NCBI GenBank assembly: GCA_000310025.1
Contig: FN648422.1
Location: 173,416 to 237,415, forward strand
Length of the DNA stretch: 64,000 nt
Direction: 5' to 3'
From: Ectocarpus siliculosus
Taxonomy: Eukaryota; Sar; Phaeophyceae; Ectocarpales; Ectocarpaceae
Positions 1-12,900 of this stretch are shown here, piece after piece. The notes beneath the pieces were generated by a model. That model saw only the letters and a list, made by a program, of their open reading frames with translations. It did not search any database and had not been told where the DNA came from. Each line of letters opens with the position of its first letter. The stretch's first letter is position 1. Made by a program: the position numbers and the translations under genes.

Positions 1-3000
1 ACCAACACCCACGATTGCATGATTCACGAGGTACTTCGGTAAGGCTGCTGGACTAAGGTCAGTCTCCGTCGGAAAAAAACATGTCAGCAACATATGCGAT
101 TGCAAGATAATCCCCACTACACCAGGAGCCCCGAAACCCCATGAAACACATACCATCCAACACCCAACACCCCAAAAGCAACTCTCGAAACTCACCAGGT
201 CCTCCTGGCCTGCCACCTGCAGCAGGACGTCGCGGTACTTCTCCCTCCTCTCGCTAACGTGTCCGCAATGGAGGCATTTCACCTTCAGTGCGGTAGAGGC
301 AGCAGCAGCAGTAGCACGGTCAGCGGTTAGAAACGTTGGGAAGCAGGCCATCGACACCGGATGCTGCGGTGAGAGCAAACAAATGTGGCGCCCTTGTTTC
401 GTCAACTTCACGAACAGACACCAAAACATCGTACAAAAAAAGAGGAATAAAAACATAAAAACACGCATAAAAAATAACGCGTGCGAGAGTATGCTCCGCG
501 TAGACGCAAAAAATGGACGTTTGTTGCCAGGGTGGGGTAAGAGTCGACATCCAGCCGGTACCCAACCCTAACCATAAATCTGACCTGATTGGCTAGATCC
601 CCCTCGTAGAGAGCCGAGACGAGGCCGGCGTTAACCTTGGAGAGCTTCATGTCCCGCTCCAGGCGGTCGATCAGGAGTCGGATCAGCTCGTGGGCATCGT
701 GCTGCATCCGGCCCTCGTCGTTCTTCCACTTGAAACCTCGCTCCGTTAGGTCCTGCCAACGCCAAAGGTGGCAGCCGATTACGTCAAGTCAAGCCACGCC
801 ACGTGGTGCAATGTACTCTGTCCCGCGAGCCTCGCCATGATACATGCTTAACAGCTATAACAAGCAGTAGTGGTTTCAATAGTATGCGAGTCTAGCCAAC
901 AAAAAAAATAGAGAGCTTAACGTTACACTTCGCTTCACCAGATGCCACATGATCTGTGGTCATGGAACATGAAAACTAAACGACAAAAATCTTGGTTTAA
1001 TGCAATACATTTCATGATCTTTTCATCAACGCCTAGACACACAGACACGCACCTCAGTCGACACCGTGCGTGCATCAAGCAGCTGCAGCCGGGCGAAGAG
1101 CCTCTGGAGCTCTAGCGGAATCATCTTGGCATTCCTGCTCTTGCTTCCCTTCTTCTTCTTGCCCGAAGCGCCGCCATCTTCCCCTCCCGCACCTTCGCCC
1201 TCCTTCTTACCGCCGCTGTTGTAGGCAATGAGGCGGAGTAGACCAAGCCCGGGGGGGGGGGGGGGGGGGGGGGGAATCATTTGAGGCTACCCCCCGGGGT
1301 TTGCCCTGGAAGAACCCAAAACGTTGCTATGGTTGGCAACTTTTTTTGAATTTCACGTTTTAACACCCCCCCAAGTTTCCAAAAAAGGGGGGGGGGGGGG
1401 GCCCAACCCGAATATTTTGGAAAAAAAAACCCAANNNNNNNNNNNNNNNNNNNNNNNNNNNNNNNNNNNNNNNNNNNNNNNNNNNNNNNNNNNNNNNNNN
1501 NNNNNNNNNNNNNNNNNNNNNNNNNNNNNNNNNNAGGGGCCGCATTTTTCCCTTCCGGCCCTTTGGCCCTCTTTTTTCCCGCGGTTTTGGTAGCCAAGGA
1601 GGGGGATTAGCCCAACCCGGGGGGGGGGGGGGGGGGGTCGTGATATCATTTGAGGCTACCCTCCGTGATTTGCCATGGATGACTCAAACATGTTGCTATG
1701 CTTGCCATCTTTATTTGACTTCGACGTTCAAACACGCGCCCATGTCTCTAGAGACGGGGTGGTGTGGGTGCCAAACGCGATGATGTGTGAAGACAAACGC
1801 TAAATATTCCCCCTTCTGGTGTTTGAGTGTTCGGGGCACGCCCTATTTTTGTCCTGGTGATATCTACCATTGAACGACTGGGCGCGTCTCCATCACAACA
1901 TGAACATCACAACACAACCGTCAGAGAGAGTTGGTAAGAGCCTCTCAAGCGTACCAAAATACTGTTAGCTTTCAGGGGCAAACACTCTTCTGACATAAAA
2001 TCTTTCTCCCGTCTCTATTTCGCGACACCTTCGCTCTGCGGCGCCGACCACAAGAAGTTTCTCTCGACGACTCAACAGGCAGAAAGTGCGCCAGGAGCTA
2101 GAACATCTCTACCCGAGACCGACCACGGAAAAAAAGAAGGGTGTTCTTCAACAACTAGCCCGCAAAACGGCGTTTCAAGTATCCTTTCGCACCCGTCCAC
2201 GTCGTCGTCGTCGTAGCCGGGGAGAGGGTCTTCGAAATCCTTGTCCTCGCTGTGCTCCATGGCCCAGTCCAAGGCCGCGTTAAAGCTCTTGTTCTTCGTC
2301 TTGAGGGCGGCGCGACGTGCTCCCTAATAGCATAGCGTGTGGGTACAGCGTTTTTTCACATAGGGCTTTACGTTAACAAAGCTTTGTTTTGAGAGAGAGA
2401 CACGCTCGCCGAGGTTTCAGCGCAGGATGGATGCATGTTTGTTTGGTGGTGGTTGTTACCGGAAGATGGGTGTCAGTGTGCCATCGTCCGTCGAAGGAAC
2501 AACGGGAAGGATAGGATCACTTTGAGCGAGACGCACCGTACTGATGAAATACAGCAGTTCTGTGTCAGGATGATACATTCGTTGACGTGGCAGCACCACA
2601 GCCTCGCCGCATCAAACACTTCTCTCCCAGAATCTCCCAGATCTCCCCAGTCTTGGTCAGCAAAGTTTGTGTCTGTTGGGGAGACTGTTAGCTTGGACGC
2701 TCAGGCCATACTGCTGTTTCACAGAGGGGTAGGCTTACCTAAGAATGACAACAGCAACAAAAAACACAACAGTCGCGTTTGGGAAGGCTTCCGTAACGCC
2801 CGTCCTTCCGCGTACGGCGCTTCCGCCCACCGGAGACGCGCCATTCCGGGTAAATCGTAAAGCATTAGGGTTGATACTAGGAATACAGGCGCAAGAGTCA
2901 AGAGTCAATAGTGCACCCTGGACGCAAGGCACATAAATGACACTGAAGTTGGGGCAGGGAGCGAGAACACACATTTTCTGAGAAGGACATGTCGAGAAGG

Positions 3001-5040
3001 CCTTTCACGATCTCTGGGTCAGGCTGCATCCTCCCTTCCTTCTCCTGCTTTTTAAGCCGGGCGCGTTCCTTCGCCAGCCTGCGAGACGAAAAAGGGGAGT
3101 ATACCGCAGCGAAAAGGGTGCACAACAGCGAAAATGAGGTACAGCAGCCATGTTAGCAACGGCGAAAGACCTATGGAAAGGCGAGGGGCGGGGTTGGGAC
3201 TGATATGTGCGAGTGTGTTTTGAGCTGTTAATCTATTCATAGCATCGATCGCCACAACCGGTTGACCAATGAAAATACGCCAGCCATATCACAGGATGAA
3301 AAAGGTTTCGCCGGTGTTTTCTCGTCTGTTGGATGCAAGATCAAAAATCTATACATACAGCATCACTGCAATACCCTGTACTGCTGCAAAACATCGCATG
3401 ATAGTACTGCATGATGGTGCTATATGTCATGAAATGATACCTGGCTTTCTCGTTCTCGCGATCCTGCTCCCGCTCTGCCTCGTACTTGTCGCCGCCGAGA
3501 TCCTTGGGGTCCACGGCGTACAGCCCATGCCGCAGCTCCGGGGTCATGTAGATAGCCTATGCGTGACAACAGCGGCAGGTATCATTGTTAGTCGTGTAGA
3601 TAGCCTATCTTCAGGGTTATGGTTAGAGCTAGGCTGCGATTCGTTAATTTCGCACAGATTCTCCACACGCCCCCATGCCAGCACTAGACTCTAGACACAA
3701 TATCAGTACCGATAAGGTAAAGCCTGTGACAACGCTCAAACTTGACACTCGGGCGGTGGGCGTGTTTCTCTTGAAAGTAGGCACTCCAAGTATAAAACCT
3801 AGTCCTTGCCGCCATGTCTTCCCGCGTAAGGGGAGCGATTGCGTTGCATCCTACTACGGTTTATTGCGGATTTATCAAGTTCAGGTATCACCGCCCAGGC
3901 GCATGCATCATAGGATATGTGTCAATCCCGGTGCGGGAGTCCCTGTTTTACCAACATGGGATCACTGCTGCCGCCGTAGCTGCCGTCTAGACCATGCATG
4001 GTGGTGGATACTCATGTCCGTCCATCTCTACTGCTAAAGGCCTGGGAAGGCGCACTGGCGCCCTGGTACATGCTAAACTCCTCCAGTAACATGAGTTTCG
4101 AGAGAGCAAGTGCGCATGCTTTTCACACTCCGTTTATCAAGCCGTCAGATCAGATGCCGCGGTCTCCACAAGGCAGAGAAAATGCTAGCGACGGACAAAC
4201 ATCAACGGCGGGGTGGAGAATATCTATATGCGTCGATGCGTTTTGCAAACCCCGTTCTGCTCGAGCTCACATAGTCCGCGTGAAAACCATACGCCGTTCA
4301 TCATGTATTTGATCAATATTTCTGTCTCGAAATCTACTTGCGCACTACTTCTGTATGCCACGAAACGGCACATCCGATAACAAAAAAAAAAAAAAAGAGT
4401 CGGCAAGCAACGAATCTACTACTGTAGATACCACCAGGTCGGGTTCACAACAGCAGGCAAAGACGGAACAAAGCGTAAGAGTCTACTGCACGCACCTGTA
4501 GGAGAGCGTTGAGGTAGCACGTGGCTCCCTGGTTGTCAAGCCCGACGAAGCCACTCTCCGCGCGGCCTAGCGCCTCCTCATCCCCCTGCCAAGCACGGTG
4601 GGAGGGGGACAAGACAGAGAACGTTCAGAAAGAGCGAGATTTCTCCATGATCACATGCACACATTCGGGGCCAGAGGGGAGACAGAGCGAGAACACGCCT
4701 TTCCGAGTACGCAGCACATACACCTAACAGACAATCACATAGAGCAAGCGGCAGAGGAGGATGAAATGGGTGTGGTGAGGACCCAAACGTCTGCTTGAAC
4801 CTCCGGTCGAGTATACGGTGTGTGTCTATTGCAGATGTCCCACCCACCAGCCCACATCGTGTATCTCTCTCTCTCTCTCTTTCTGCAGTAACAAAACATG
4901 CACATACTTGGATTTCCGGCACCCATGTGGGCCACGCGCAATCCAAGAGAGCAGGGAAAGGCTTTCACCTGCTGGACGGTAGGGCCGCTGCTGTCATCGA
5001 TTTCCTCGAACATGTTTTTGAAGGCTCCAAGATGTGCCAT
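1..5040 (-). CDS. USP40: USP40-like ubiquitin carboxyl-terminal hydrolase, 3' part outside window
   Basis: A deubiquitinating cysteine protease of the USP (peptidase C19) family. Exons on minus: 5040-4969, 4585-4496, 3556-3441, 3078-2973, 2323-2193, 1215-1053, 752-585 and 282-196; all phases close, giving 311 codons before the left edge. The start MAHLGAFKNMFEEIDDSS resembles the short N-terminus of USP40 before its catalytic domain. Exon 2 has the Cys box (GLDNQGATCYLNALLQ, nucleophile Cys in TCY). Exon 3 has TPELRHGLYAVDPKDLG and exon 6 has MIPLELQRLFARLQLLD, both close to USP40. Exon 7 has MQHDAHEL. Exon 8 has one CxxC of the zinc-binding fingers (CLHCGH). The His box should lie off the left edge. 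Exons 4-5 encode a UBA-like domain and an acidic/Lys-rich linker between the Cys box and the QHD motif. The exon 6 acceptor borders a damaged assembly region. USP47 is the next best family match. Confidence 0.88.
1225..1660. other. Assembly gap with corrupted overlapping contig ends
   Basis: A run of 100 N (1435-1534) is flanked by poor-quality, homopolymer-rich sequence. Bases 1275-1434 are a degraded copy of about 1646-1800: both share catttgaggctacc and then run in parallel. Bases 1535-1620 are a degraded copy of about 1168-1255. Each side also carries a long G run (1250-1274 and 1619-1637). The simplest reading is two reads that failed at one poly-G tract, so the two contigs really overlap. 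The region lies in an intron of the USP40-like gene. Confidence 0.85.
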
Positions 5041-6434
5041 CTTTGCTGGCAACGATGAAGTGCCTCTCCTTGTCTCGCCGCAAACCAACCACCTATCCTT
5101 CGGCCTGCCAAGCCGCGACACTTGAACTCTGTCTCCGAGCCAAGTGCCCGCACTGAACACTTGCCTACGCTCAGCTTTCGAATAAACAAAGTGCTCTGAA
5201 GGCACCGACGCACGAGACTGGCGGTCCGGACGCCGCACTGCTCTGCTCACCGTGGGCTTGGCAAACCAGGGGGGGGGTCGCAAAATCGGCGTATCTATGT
5301 GCAGCATACCACCCACAATTTTAAAAATCGGATTGTGCGGTCAGCGGTCAGCGCATCGCACAACAGCGGATCCACAGATCCACAGCTGCATCATCCACCA
5401 TGCTTTCACGGGTTCATGACAGACTCACATAGTAACCAGCAGGTATCCCACAAGCCTCACCGCAACTAATTCAACATATTCCTTCGAACGGGTTAGCATC
5501 TGGAACGTGGCTGATGGCAACTTTGTTTGTTCTGACAAAGGCACAAGCACACTAGTCTACAGTATTTTACGGTGACGGTTTCAGGTCGCCGACGAGAGAT
5601 GGGCACACACAATTCTACAACGCCCGACAGCAACGACTCTACGATACAATATCCGCTTGCCTCGAGCGCAGACCATTGTTCTTTGCGTGTAGTCGTTGGT
5701 GAAAGCACGTGTCAAAACTCTTGGGTCCGGGATCGAGTGGACAACGGAACTGTACACAAAGGAGTCGAAAGACTTGATCGGCTAACAACGCGCTGTGCAG
5801 GCCGAGTGCAGGGGACGGTGAGCATGATCCGCGAACCTTCCCACAATACATGAAACACCAACGACGCTGTATCAGCCTTGCCGTCCCGCAAGCTAAAAGG
5901 GAGACCCAGGCTTCTGGCATGATTCCCCAGAGAAATGTCTGTGTGTTGACAAGGGCGCGATAGCCTTTCTAACCTCAGCTGTCATCCGTCGCAATGCACT
6001 ATCCATGATTGATCCCGGATCGGCGGGGTACGCAGCCCGATTACTGCAGTCTGTCTTGTCGATATGAATACCCCGACCTCCAGCAAAGCTCCTTGCATCT
6101 GTCAAGCCCGTTTGAAAGCCGCATGTGGTGCTTTATTAGTCTCGTGTGTTGTCGAGCCCACAATACTGCTGGTCGACAGGTCGATCGCTGTGTTGCGTTG
6201 TTAGTTACCGAAGTCACACAAACAACTTCCTTAGTCTATACCAAAGGCTACAGCATCAGCTCTGTACAGCACACTTCCGACAGTACTCCGCAACTTCCTT
6301 CTCCTGGCAGCACGCCCTGGCAGAACTCTGAGCACCAACATTGTACTCATCATGTTAACAAACCTGAAGACCGCATCCCCTACAACCACCTAAACTCTGG
6401 CTACCCTTGATGTTCAGCAAAATCTCATCTTAGC
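5041..6434. promoter_or_regulatory. Divergent intergenic region between the USP40-like and MORN2-like genes
   Basis: A 1.4 kb gap between the first codons of two divergently transcribed genes. It should hold both 5' UTRs and promoters. I see no conserved coding frame, RNA gene or clear core-promoter motif, so the regulatory role rests on gene orientation only. Confidence 0.4.
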
Positions 6435-8471
6435 ATGAGCGACAACAGAGACACCGACGAAGAACAGGCGCCTCCAGAGCCAGAGACAGGAGAAGGGAAG
6501 TTCGTGTTTCCGAACGGCGCGGTGTATGGTAAGAAGTGGACACCGGCGCTCACTCATGCCATGGCTGACTCATGGTATCACATTTATTCCGCTATATCGC
6601 CGATGAAGTATGACGTCGACGGCTCCCTCGGAGTACATACACGTATCGGAACTAACGAACCCCATGCGCTAGAAGCTTCGCGTTCCATCAAGACGCAAAC
6701 AACCGCAGCTCCAGAACGCAAGCCTTTTTACAACGACGTCTACCAAACGCAGCCCTTGCATGCCTTACATCTATTGTTACTTAAGTTTGCCTTGGCCGAC
6801 ATGTACATGTTATTTGGAGCGAAAGTATCAACTACTACAGTAGTATGCTGTATGCATACCTCCATATATACGTCAGCGGTACTCGCCGTGCCACTTTCTT
6901 CGACTCGTCGCCATTGCCAGGTGCTTCCTCAGCATTGCTGATTTTGGTCTTTCTCTACGAAGTACCTCTACACCTTGCAGACCTAAACCAGCCAGTGAAA
7001 GCTTACATTCATGAGTGCAAGAACGCACGTACTCTATGTAGATTGCAATGGGCGTGACATTGAACTGCTCCATTTACTCGGGGCAACGGTGTTGAGGAAG
7101 CGTGACAAGCGGGGCATGCATGAGATCTGCTACCGTTTACTATGCAATTATTATCGTTTTCTTGCTTTCAGAGGGACAATATATCGTGATCGATGGCGTC
7201 AAGAAGCGTAACGGCTTTGGCACGCACACAAATGGAAAGGACAAATACATTGGAGAGTGGCAGCTCGACTCAATGCACGGTCAAGGTAAGAAAACGCAAT
7301 AGTATATTTCCAACAGATGTAGCAGCCGTCGGTTAGGTTATTGTGGGGTACAAGAACGCCCTTGTTGTCCAGAGAAAAAAGGACCAAGACATGTCACTTA
7401 GAGCTGCAGCCTAGATCTTGTGCGCTGGTCCAATCCAAGGGGGTCATGGTTCCCTTCCTTCTTGTACGGGCATCCGGCCGATGATCGAGGGAATCATAAT
7501 GACGCGCTAGTCTCGCATAGTTTTCTGCGTGCCGCCGACGCCGGGTTACGGTAGACACTACAGCGTATCGCCACGGGACTGGGTACTTCTCCACCAAACA
7601 AAATCCTCGAAAACCTGCACTATGCTACGCTACATGCTGTTTCAAACGGAAACGGCTTCCTATGTATATGTAGCCTTTCCCCAAGGCAATAGGAAAGTTC
7701 CGGCGCGACCTTCCACCCGTGTTACCCCAGCTGATGCGTACACTACTTCCGAGAAGGTGTAGACTACTTAGTCTGACGTCTAGAAGTATGGAATAACAAC
7801 GCACACCGCCTCCCCATCCACCCCCATCCATCACAGGAAACACGTTCAGGCTCTGTGTGGTTGAATCCATTCCACATTAACCAGGGGCGGCTCTGCAGTA
7901 TACAACACCGCAAAGAGCTGGACAGTTGATATAGTGGTAGCCATCCTGAACTCGTGCGATATGTTCGTATTCTTGATGAGGCATATTTGCAACCTAAACC
8001 TACCGACACTTTGCCCCACGGTGTCGTTCAGGTGAGATGATATTTTCCTCGGACGCCAGCTACCGGGGCTCTTTCGCAGGCAACAAGTTCCACGGTGAAG
8101 GGCGGTACGAGTGGAACGATGGCGCTACCTATGAGGGTGGCTGGAGAGAGAACAAGTAAGGCCGCGCTCCACCGCTACAGAAAACTTCATATTTGGCCGC
8201 ACGTTAGTCTGCGTCGATGATACCGTCGATTGGCGAAACTATTGAATGAAACTACAGTATTTGGCCACCCTACTAAAAAAGAACTGATATGTGTTAACAA
8301 CAGCACCGTCGATTGGCGAAAGCGTTGAATGGCACCCTCGTTCCTCGCCCAACCACGGTGAGCAGGATGCATGGGAAGGGGTGTTACTCGGACAGCGAAA
8401 AGAGCCGTTGGGAGGGAGACTTCTTCAACGGGATGTACGACAATGGTCGCGCAAAGGTGGCTCTTCGCTGA
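6435..8471 (+). CDS. MORN2: MORN repeat protein, MORN2-like
   Basis: Exons 6435-6528, 7172-7285, 8032-8155 and 8366-8471 join in phase to a 145-residue protein ending in TGA. Splice sites are GT/AG, with acceptors such as ctttcag and gttcag. The product is almost entirely MORN repeats: GEGKFVFPNGAVYE, YIGEWQLDSMHGQG, YRGSFAGNKFHGEGRYEWND, YEGGWRENKMHGKG and WEGDFFNG. MORN repeats are beta-hairpins that often act as scaffolds near membranes, and MORN2-type proteins are small. The size and the lack of any other domain fit MORN2, but small MORN proteins are hard to tell apart, so the symbol is tentative. The N-terminus (MSDNRDTDEEQAPPEPETG) is acidic and probably disordered. RAE1 lies downstream in convergent orientation. 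Confidence 0.82.
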
Positions 8472-9916
8472 GCGACAGCGGGCTCTTTGCACGTCGTATA
8501 CATGGCCCGTTTTCATGTTGTGGCTATAGTTACGGCGCAATTGGATGGCGGCTTTTGACGCCGTCTGCTATTGGTACTTTGTGCGTGATTGCAGAACGAT
8601 GAAGTAGCACCGGTGAGGTGAAGAACATTTTTCGTGGTGTATATTTTTGTACGTAAAAATTTTACAACACATGTGGCTTGGAAACCACGTCACATTGCCA
8701 CAACCAAGGCCGGCCCTTGTGGACCAACCACGTTTACCTAACGGCAAGGTCCTGTGCGAAGTGGTCCCTTTAGAATGATGGCACTTGCTCTGTTTCCCAA
8801 ATGAGCATCAGTTTTGCAGAGTCCACATTGAGAGAGAACGCTCTGTCGCTGTAGTGTTGTGGGCTCGTTCCCCGCCCGGCGAAGACGAACCAAACTTGTC
8901 GAGCGGCAGAGAGAGGAAAAGGGTCTCGACTGCGGCACCGTTTTGTGCGGAGTGGTACGTCCGATTGGGCTCAACACTCCCATCCTTCGTTCCCCATCAT
9001 GAGGGATCCTGACAACGCCGACGCACATGTGCGAAGGCAACAACAGCGTTCGATTCAAGTAAAAAAGCACTTGATGATATTAGAGCCCCTCCACGACAGC
9101 GATCTGTCGAGGCGAAACTGCCAGTCAAACGCGCAGCAACAAGCGGCGCCTTGCTTTAAGGTTGGTCTTTCTGATGGGGTCACAAGGGAAGCCCTTTCTC
9201 TTTCCCCCGCCAAAACACTCTGGATTCCGACCGCAGCGCAAATGTACTGTAGGCATGAAGCGGACGCCACCAACGGTGCCAAAGCGCGAGAACAACTTGG
9301 GAGTAAAGTAGCAGCGGTTGCCGCCCCAAGGTCATTTAGCCTCTCCATGTAAACAGAAACACGATGGACTTCCGGGTTGACACTAAGCCCCCGACTGCGG
9401 CAAAACGTAGCGTTGTCCCATGCACCGATCGCCCCTCCTGCAGTTTCGTCAGTGTCAAAGGAAGGCTTCTCTTCGTACACTTTTCGTGCGACCCGCAGCA
9501 GGCGCGATGGTTTCAGCAACGAGAAAAATTCTAGTGCCTCCACTGTCTTCCTCAACACTCCGCAGTACGTAGCATATGAGAAAAAGCAACGTGCCACACA
9601 ACGGCTGCCGCAGCACAATGGTGCATGCATGGGTTCATACTCTGGAAGGAATGCAGATCAAGCTCCCGACAATGCATCCACCGCCTCGTTGTCTCTCACA
9701 ACTTCCCTGCTACAAGCCCAAAAACTTGATTTGCTACAACGGATTTCTTCGAGGCAACTTTTCTTAAATCACTCGAGACACAAAAAAATAAAACGTTTTC
9801 AAGAAACAGATTACTAACGGACGCGAACGCTTCGGCCAAAGTCGGCTACATAAACTGCAAGAACAAGAACAAAAACAAGTTTACAGCACCAGCTACACAT
9901 CACAAATCAGGATTAA
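8472..9916. other. Convergent intergenic region, no gene seen
   Basis: Space between the stop codons of the MORN2-like gene (plus) and RAE1 (minus). It should hold both 3' UTRs. Open frames of 135-191 codons exist on both strands, but they overlap each other, lack recognisable motifs and read as low-complexity chance frames. Confidence 0.5.
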
Positions 9917-12900
9917 CTACTTCTTGTCCTTTGGTCTGGGCTTAATCTCGTCGTCCGCGACCGCGTGCACGAAGATGTTGTTCGTCGCCTGGGGGTTGGC
10001 GTGCTCCACACCCTGGGACCAGTCGTAGCTCATCGCGTACCTTTTCCGAGAAGTTCCGGACGACAGAGAACAAGAGGGTTGGTTAGATCGACCAAAAGGA
10101 GGGGGGCGGTTTGGCGAGGTTAGGTGCTTGGGGATACACACCGGAATGCATACCGCACCATCCGATAAACTTACACCAGCGACCCAGAACAAATACAGAA
10201 AACAAAACTTTTCGCTTGTGCTGTGGTCCAGCGCTGCCTGCATGCCACATCTACCAAAGTACATAGAGCAGCGGTTTCATCCACTAACAAAACCGCGGCG
10301 GCAGCAGCAGCAGCAGCGGGGATATTGACCCAGGCTACTTGGAGACTAGACTGACGGTTCGTCCACTTCTTGAACAAGGTATATCATGGAATTGACAGTG
10401 GCTACTGTCGGTGTGAAATCATGACATTGGCAGAGTCAACCCACGCCTCCCACAATAAGAAAACAAAAATCGTCTATTTTTTTAGTAAGTACAATCGTGG
10501 AATCGACAGTGGCTACTGACGTTGTGAAATCACGACGCCATTGGCGGAGTCAACCCACGCCTAAAAAGGACAAAGTAAAACGCCTTTTTCTTCCTTACCC
10601 AAATAGACCGCCGTCAGGACTGAACTTGCACACCGAGATGGTGTTCCCTTGCTTGAGGTCGTAAGCCTTGAGGCGCTGCCTCGAGTCCTTGTCCCAGAAG
10701 TGGAAGTTCCCATCGGAGCCGGCGGTGGCGAAGGTGCCGTACTTGTGGAAGGCGATTGAGTTCACCGAGTACACCGACGATTGCGCGCCCTGTCGCAGCA
10801 ACATCACGCGTCACACGATAGAAGAGGGGCACACAGGCGGCTGGTAAGCAAGGCTTCAAGGGTCACGCGCCTCACGGGGAGACTGTTCGGTAACAGAAGA
10901 GGCGGCTTGAAACAAAAACAGAGGGTTTGCACGCGGAGAGAGAACAAAGCGAATAATAGCGCGACAAGTGGAAGATGGTATTGTACGAAGAGGTGGTATT
11001 AGACCGGTTCACAACAGCTAAAGTCAAACGATTTTTGGGGGAAGCGGTGTGTACCATCCGACAATAACTCAGACACCAGCACACAAACCTAAACATGGCT
11101 GTCGTTGCTGGTTGCGCTCAAAGCGCTGCTGTGACACACGCAGGACATCTCAAGAGGCAAATGACAAACGCGCAAGACGCAGCGGCCGGGCGCTACTACG
11201 GTATAGTGAGAAAAACAATCGTCCCTGTCCACACTCTCAACACGTAAGAAGAGCGGGATACAACCAGCGGACACCCATTTTAACAACCAAACATTGTCCT
11301 GTCCTGCTCTCTGCGATTCCCCGTAGACGGATGCCCATAGAGGAACGCGCTAGATGATGCAGAGAGGTCGGACACGTGTGGCATACAGCAAGAACCCCGC
11401 CTCTCGCTTTCCTCGTCCTATCTCATCGTACCGCGACTCGGTGGCACTTGAAGGCGAAGCTGAGCTTGGTGTTCCCGTAGGTGGTGGCAGGCTTGTAGCC
11501 CGAAGCCGCTTGCTGCTTGGCAGCCTGCTCGCTGAAGTACTCGATGCCCACTCGCCCCTCGATGGAGCCTACGGCGAACCCCTGCTGGTCTGGGAAGATG
11601 GACACGCACCTGAATCGAGCCCGGAAAACAGCAAAAAAAACAAAAATGCAACATTATTAACGTTTAGTTTGGGGTCACCACCACCCAAGCCGATGAGGGT
11701 ATCAACGTCTTACGGTCAACACAACGCAACGATATCGCGCCTGCAACTCTGAAGCGATGATGGCTCTAATGGCCGTTCGAGTGGGGCGGTTGGTCTCCGG
11801 AACGAAATAATGTCATGCACTGTTGTCTGTTGGTGAGAGTTTGACAACAAGGGCGCGGGCGTGCATGGCTCGAAGCCACGACGGCACACTCGACGGTTAA
11901 AGAACGACCGCCATAGAACCACCGAGGCATCGAACCAACCTGGTTTGATATCTTAGAGGGGAGTCGGTCATCGTTTGCGGGGCCGGGCCGTTGGTGGTCC
12001 AGCTCCCCAGGTTGTACACGCAAATCTGACGTGGGTGGTGCCACGGGTGGTAGGTACCCCGAGGAAAAGGAGCAGAAACGAGGTAAGGTGCGGTGGAGAG
12101 AGAGAGAGCGTCATAGGCGACGTACCAGAGCGAACGAGATGAAATCGTGCCGCACATGCGGTACAATAAGATCCGCCGCGTCGAGCAGACTCCAGGCTAT
12201 GTTCTGAATTTCTAAAGGCGTTTCCCAAGGCGCAGAAAGCTTCACTGCTCAACATGTCAAAGATAAGGCGAGCGGCAAAAAAATAAAAAAAGAGACACAA
12301 AAAACAAACACAAAATGGGAGAAAATCGATACCAACCTAGGAGACACCAGAGACCAAGTTGAAATGGAATGACACACGCTTGTACCAGGTTCCGGTTGAT
12401 TTGTTTCGACGGACCCACCTTCCGGTCAGCAGTGGCGACCACCATCATGGCTCCCTTCGTGTCCATGGAGTAAGCCCTCTCGCAGAGAGTCACGACGGCG
12501 GCGGGGGTCGACGTTCGAGTGTCCCAAAACTTGACGGTACGATCCCTGGCATACAGTAGCATACATACATATGTACATCCAGGGGTTGACATGAGCTTTG
12601 TAAGAGAGAGACTGGTGTGCTTGGGTAAGAAAAGCAAGGGGTGCACCCGTCGAAAGTGCTGGCTGTTTGAAATGAGTTGCGAGAGACGCCGTGTTTGAAA
12701 GGACTTGTACGATAAAACGTGTCTGAAAAGGAGTTCCAAGATAAAGCGGCGGCGTTTCGGTTCGTTGAGGTGCAGGCGGTGGGGCACCACGTTAACGTTG
12801 CTGACTTCTTTAGCAACCAAAATAAAATCAGCTGGTCAGTCAGTGCTGATTGGCCTACATGGTTTGATCTTCGGTTGGCACATAACGAAATTCGTGGGGT

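Noticed and set aside
9055-9630. 191-codon minus-strand open frame between MORN2-like and RAE1
   Set aside because: No recognisable domain, overlapping open frames on the other strand, no splice context; it lies where the two 3' UTRs should be.
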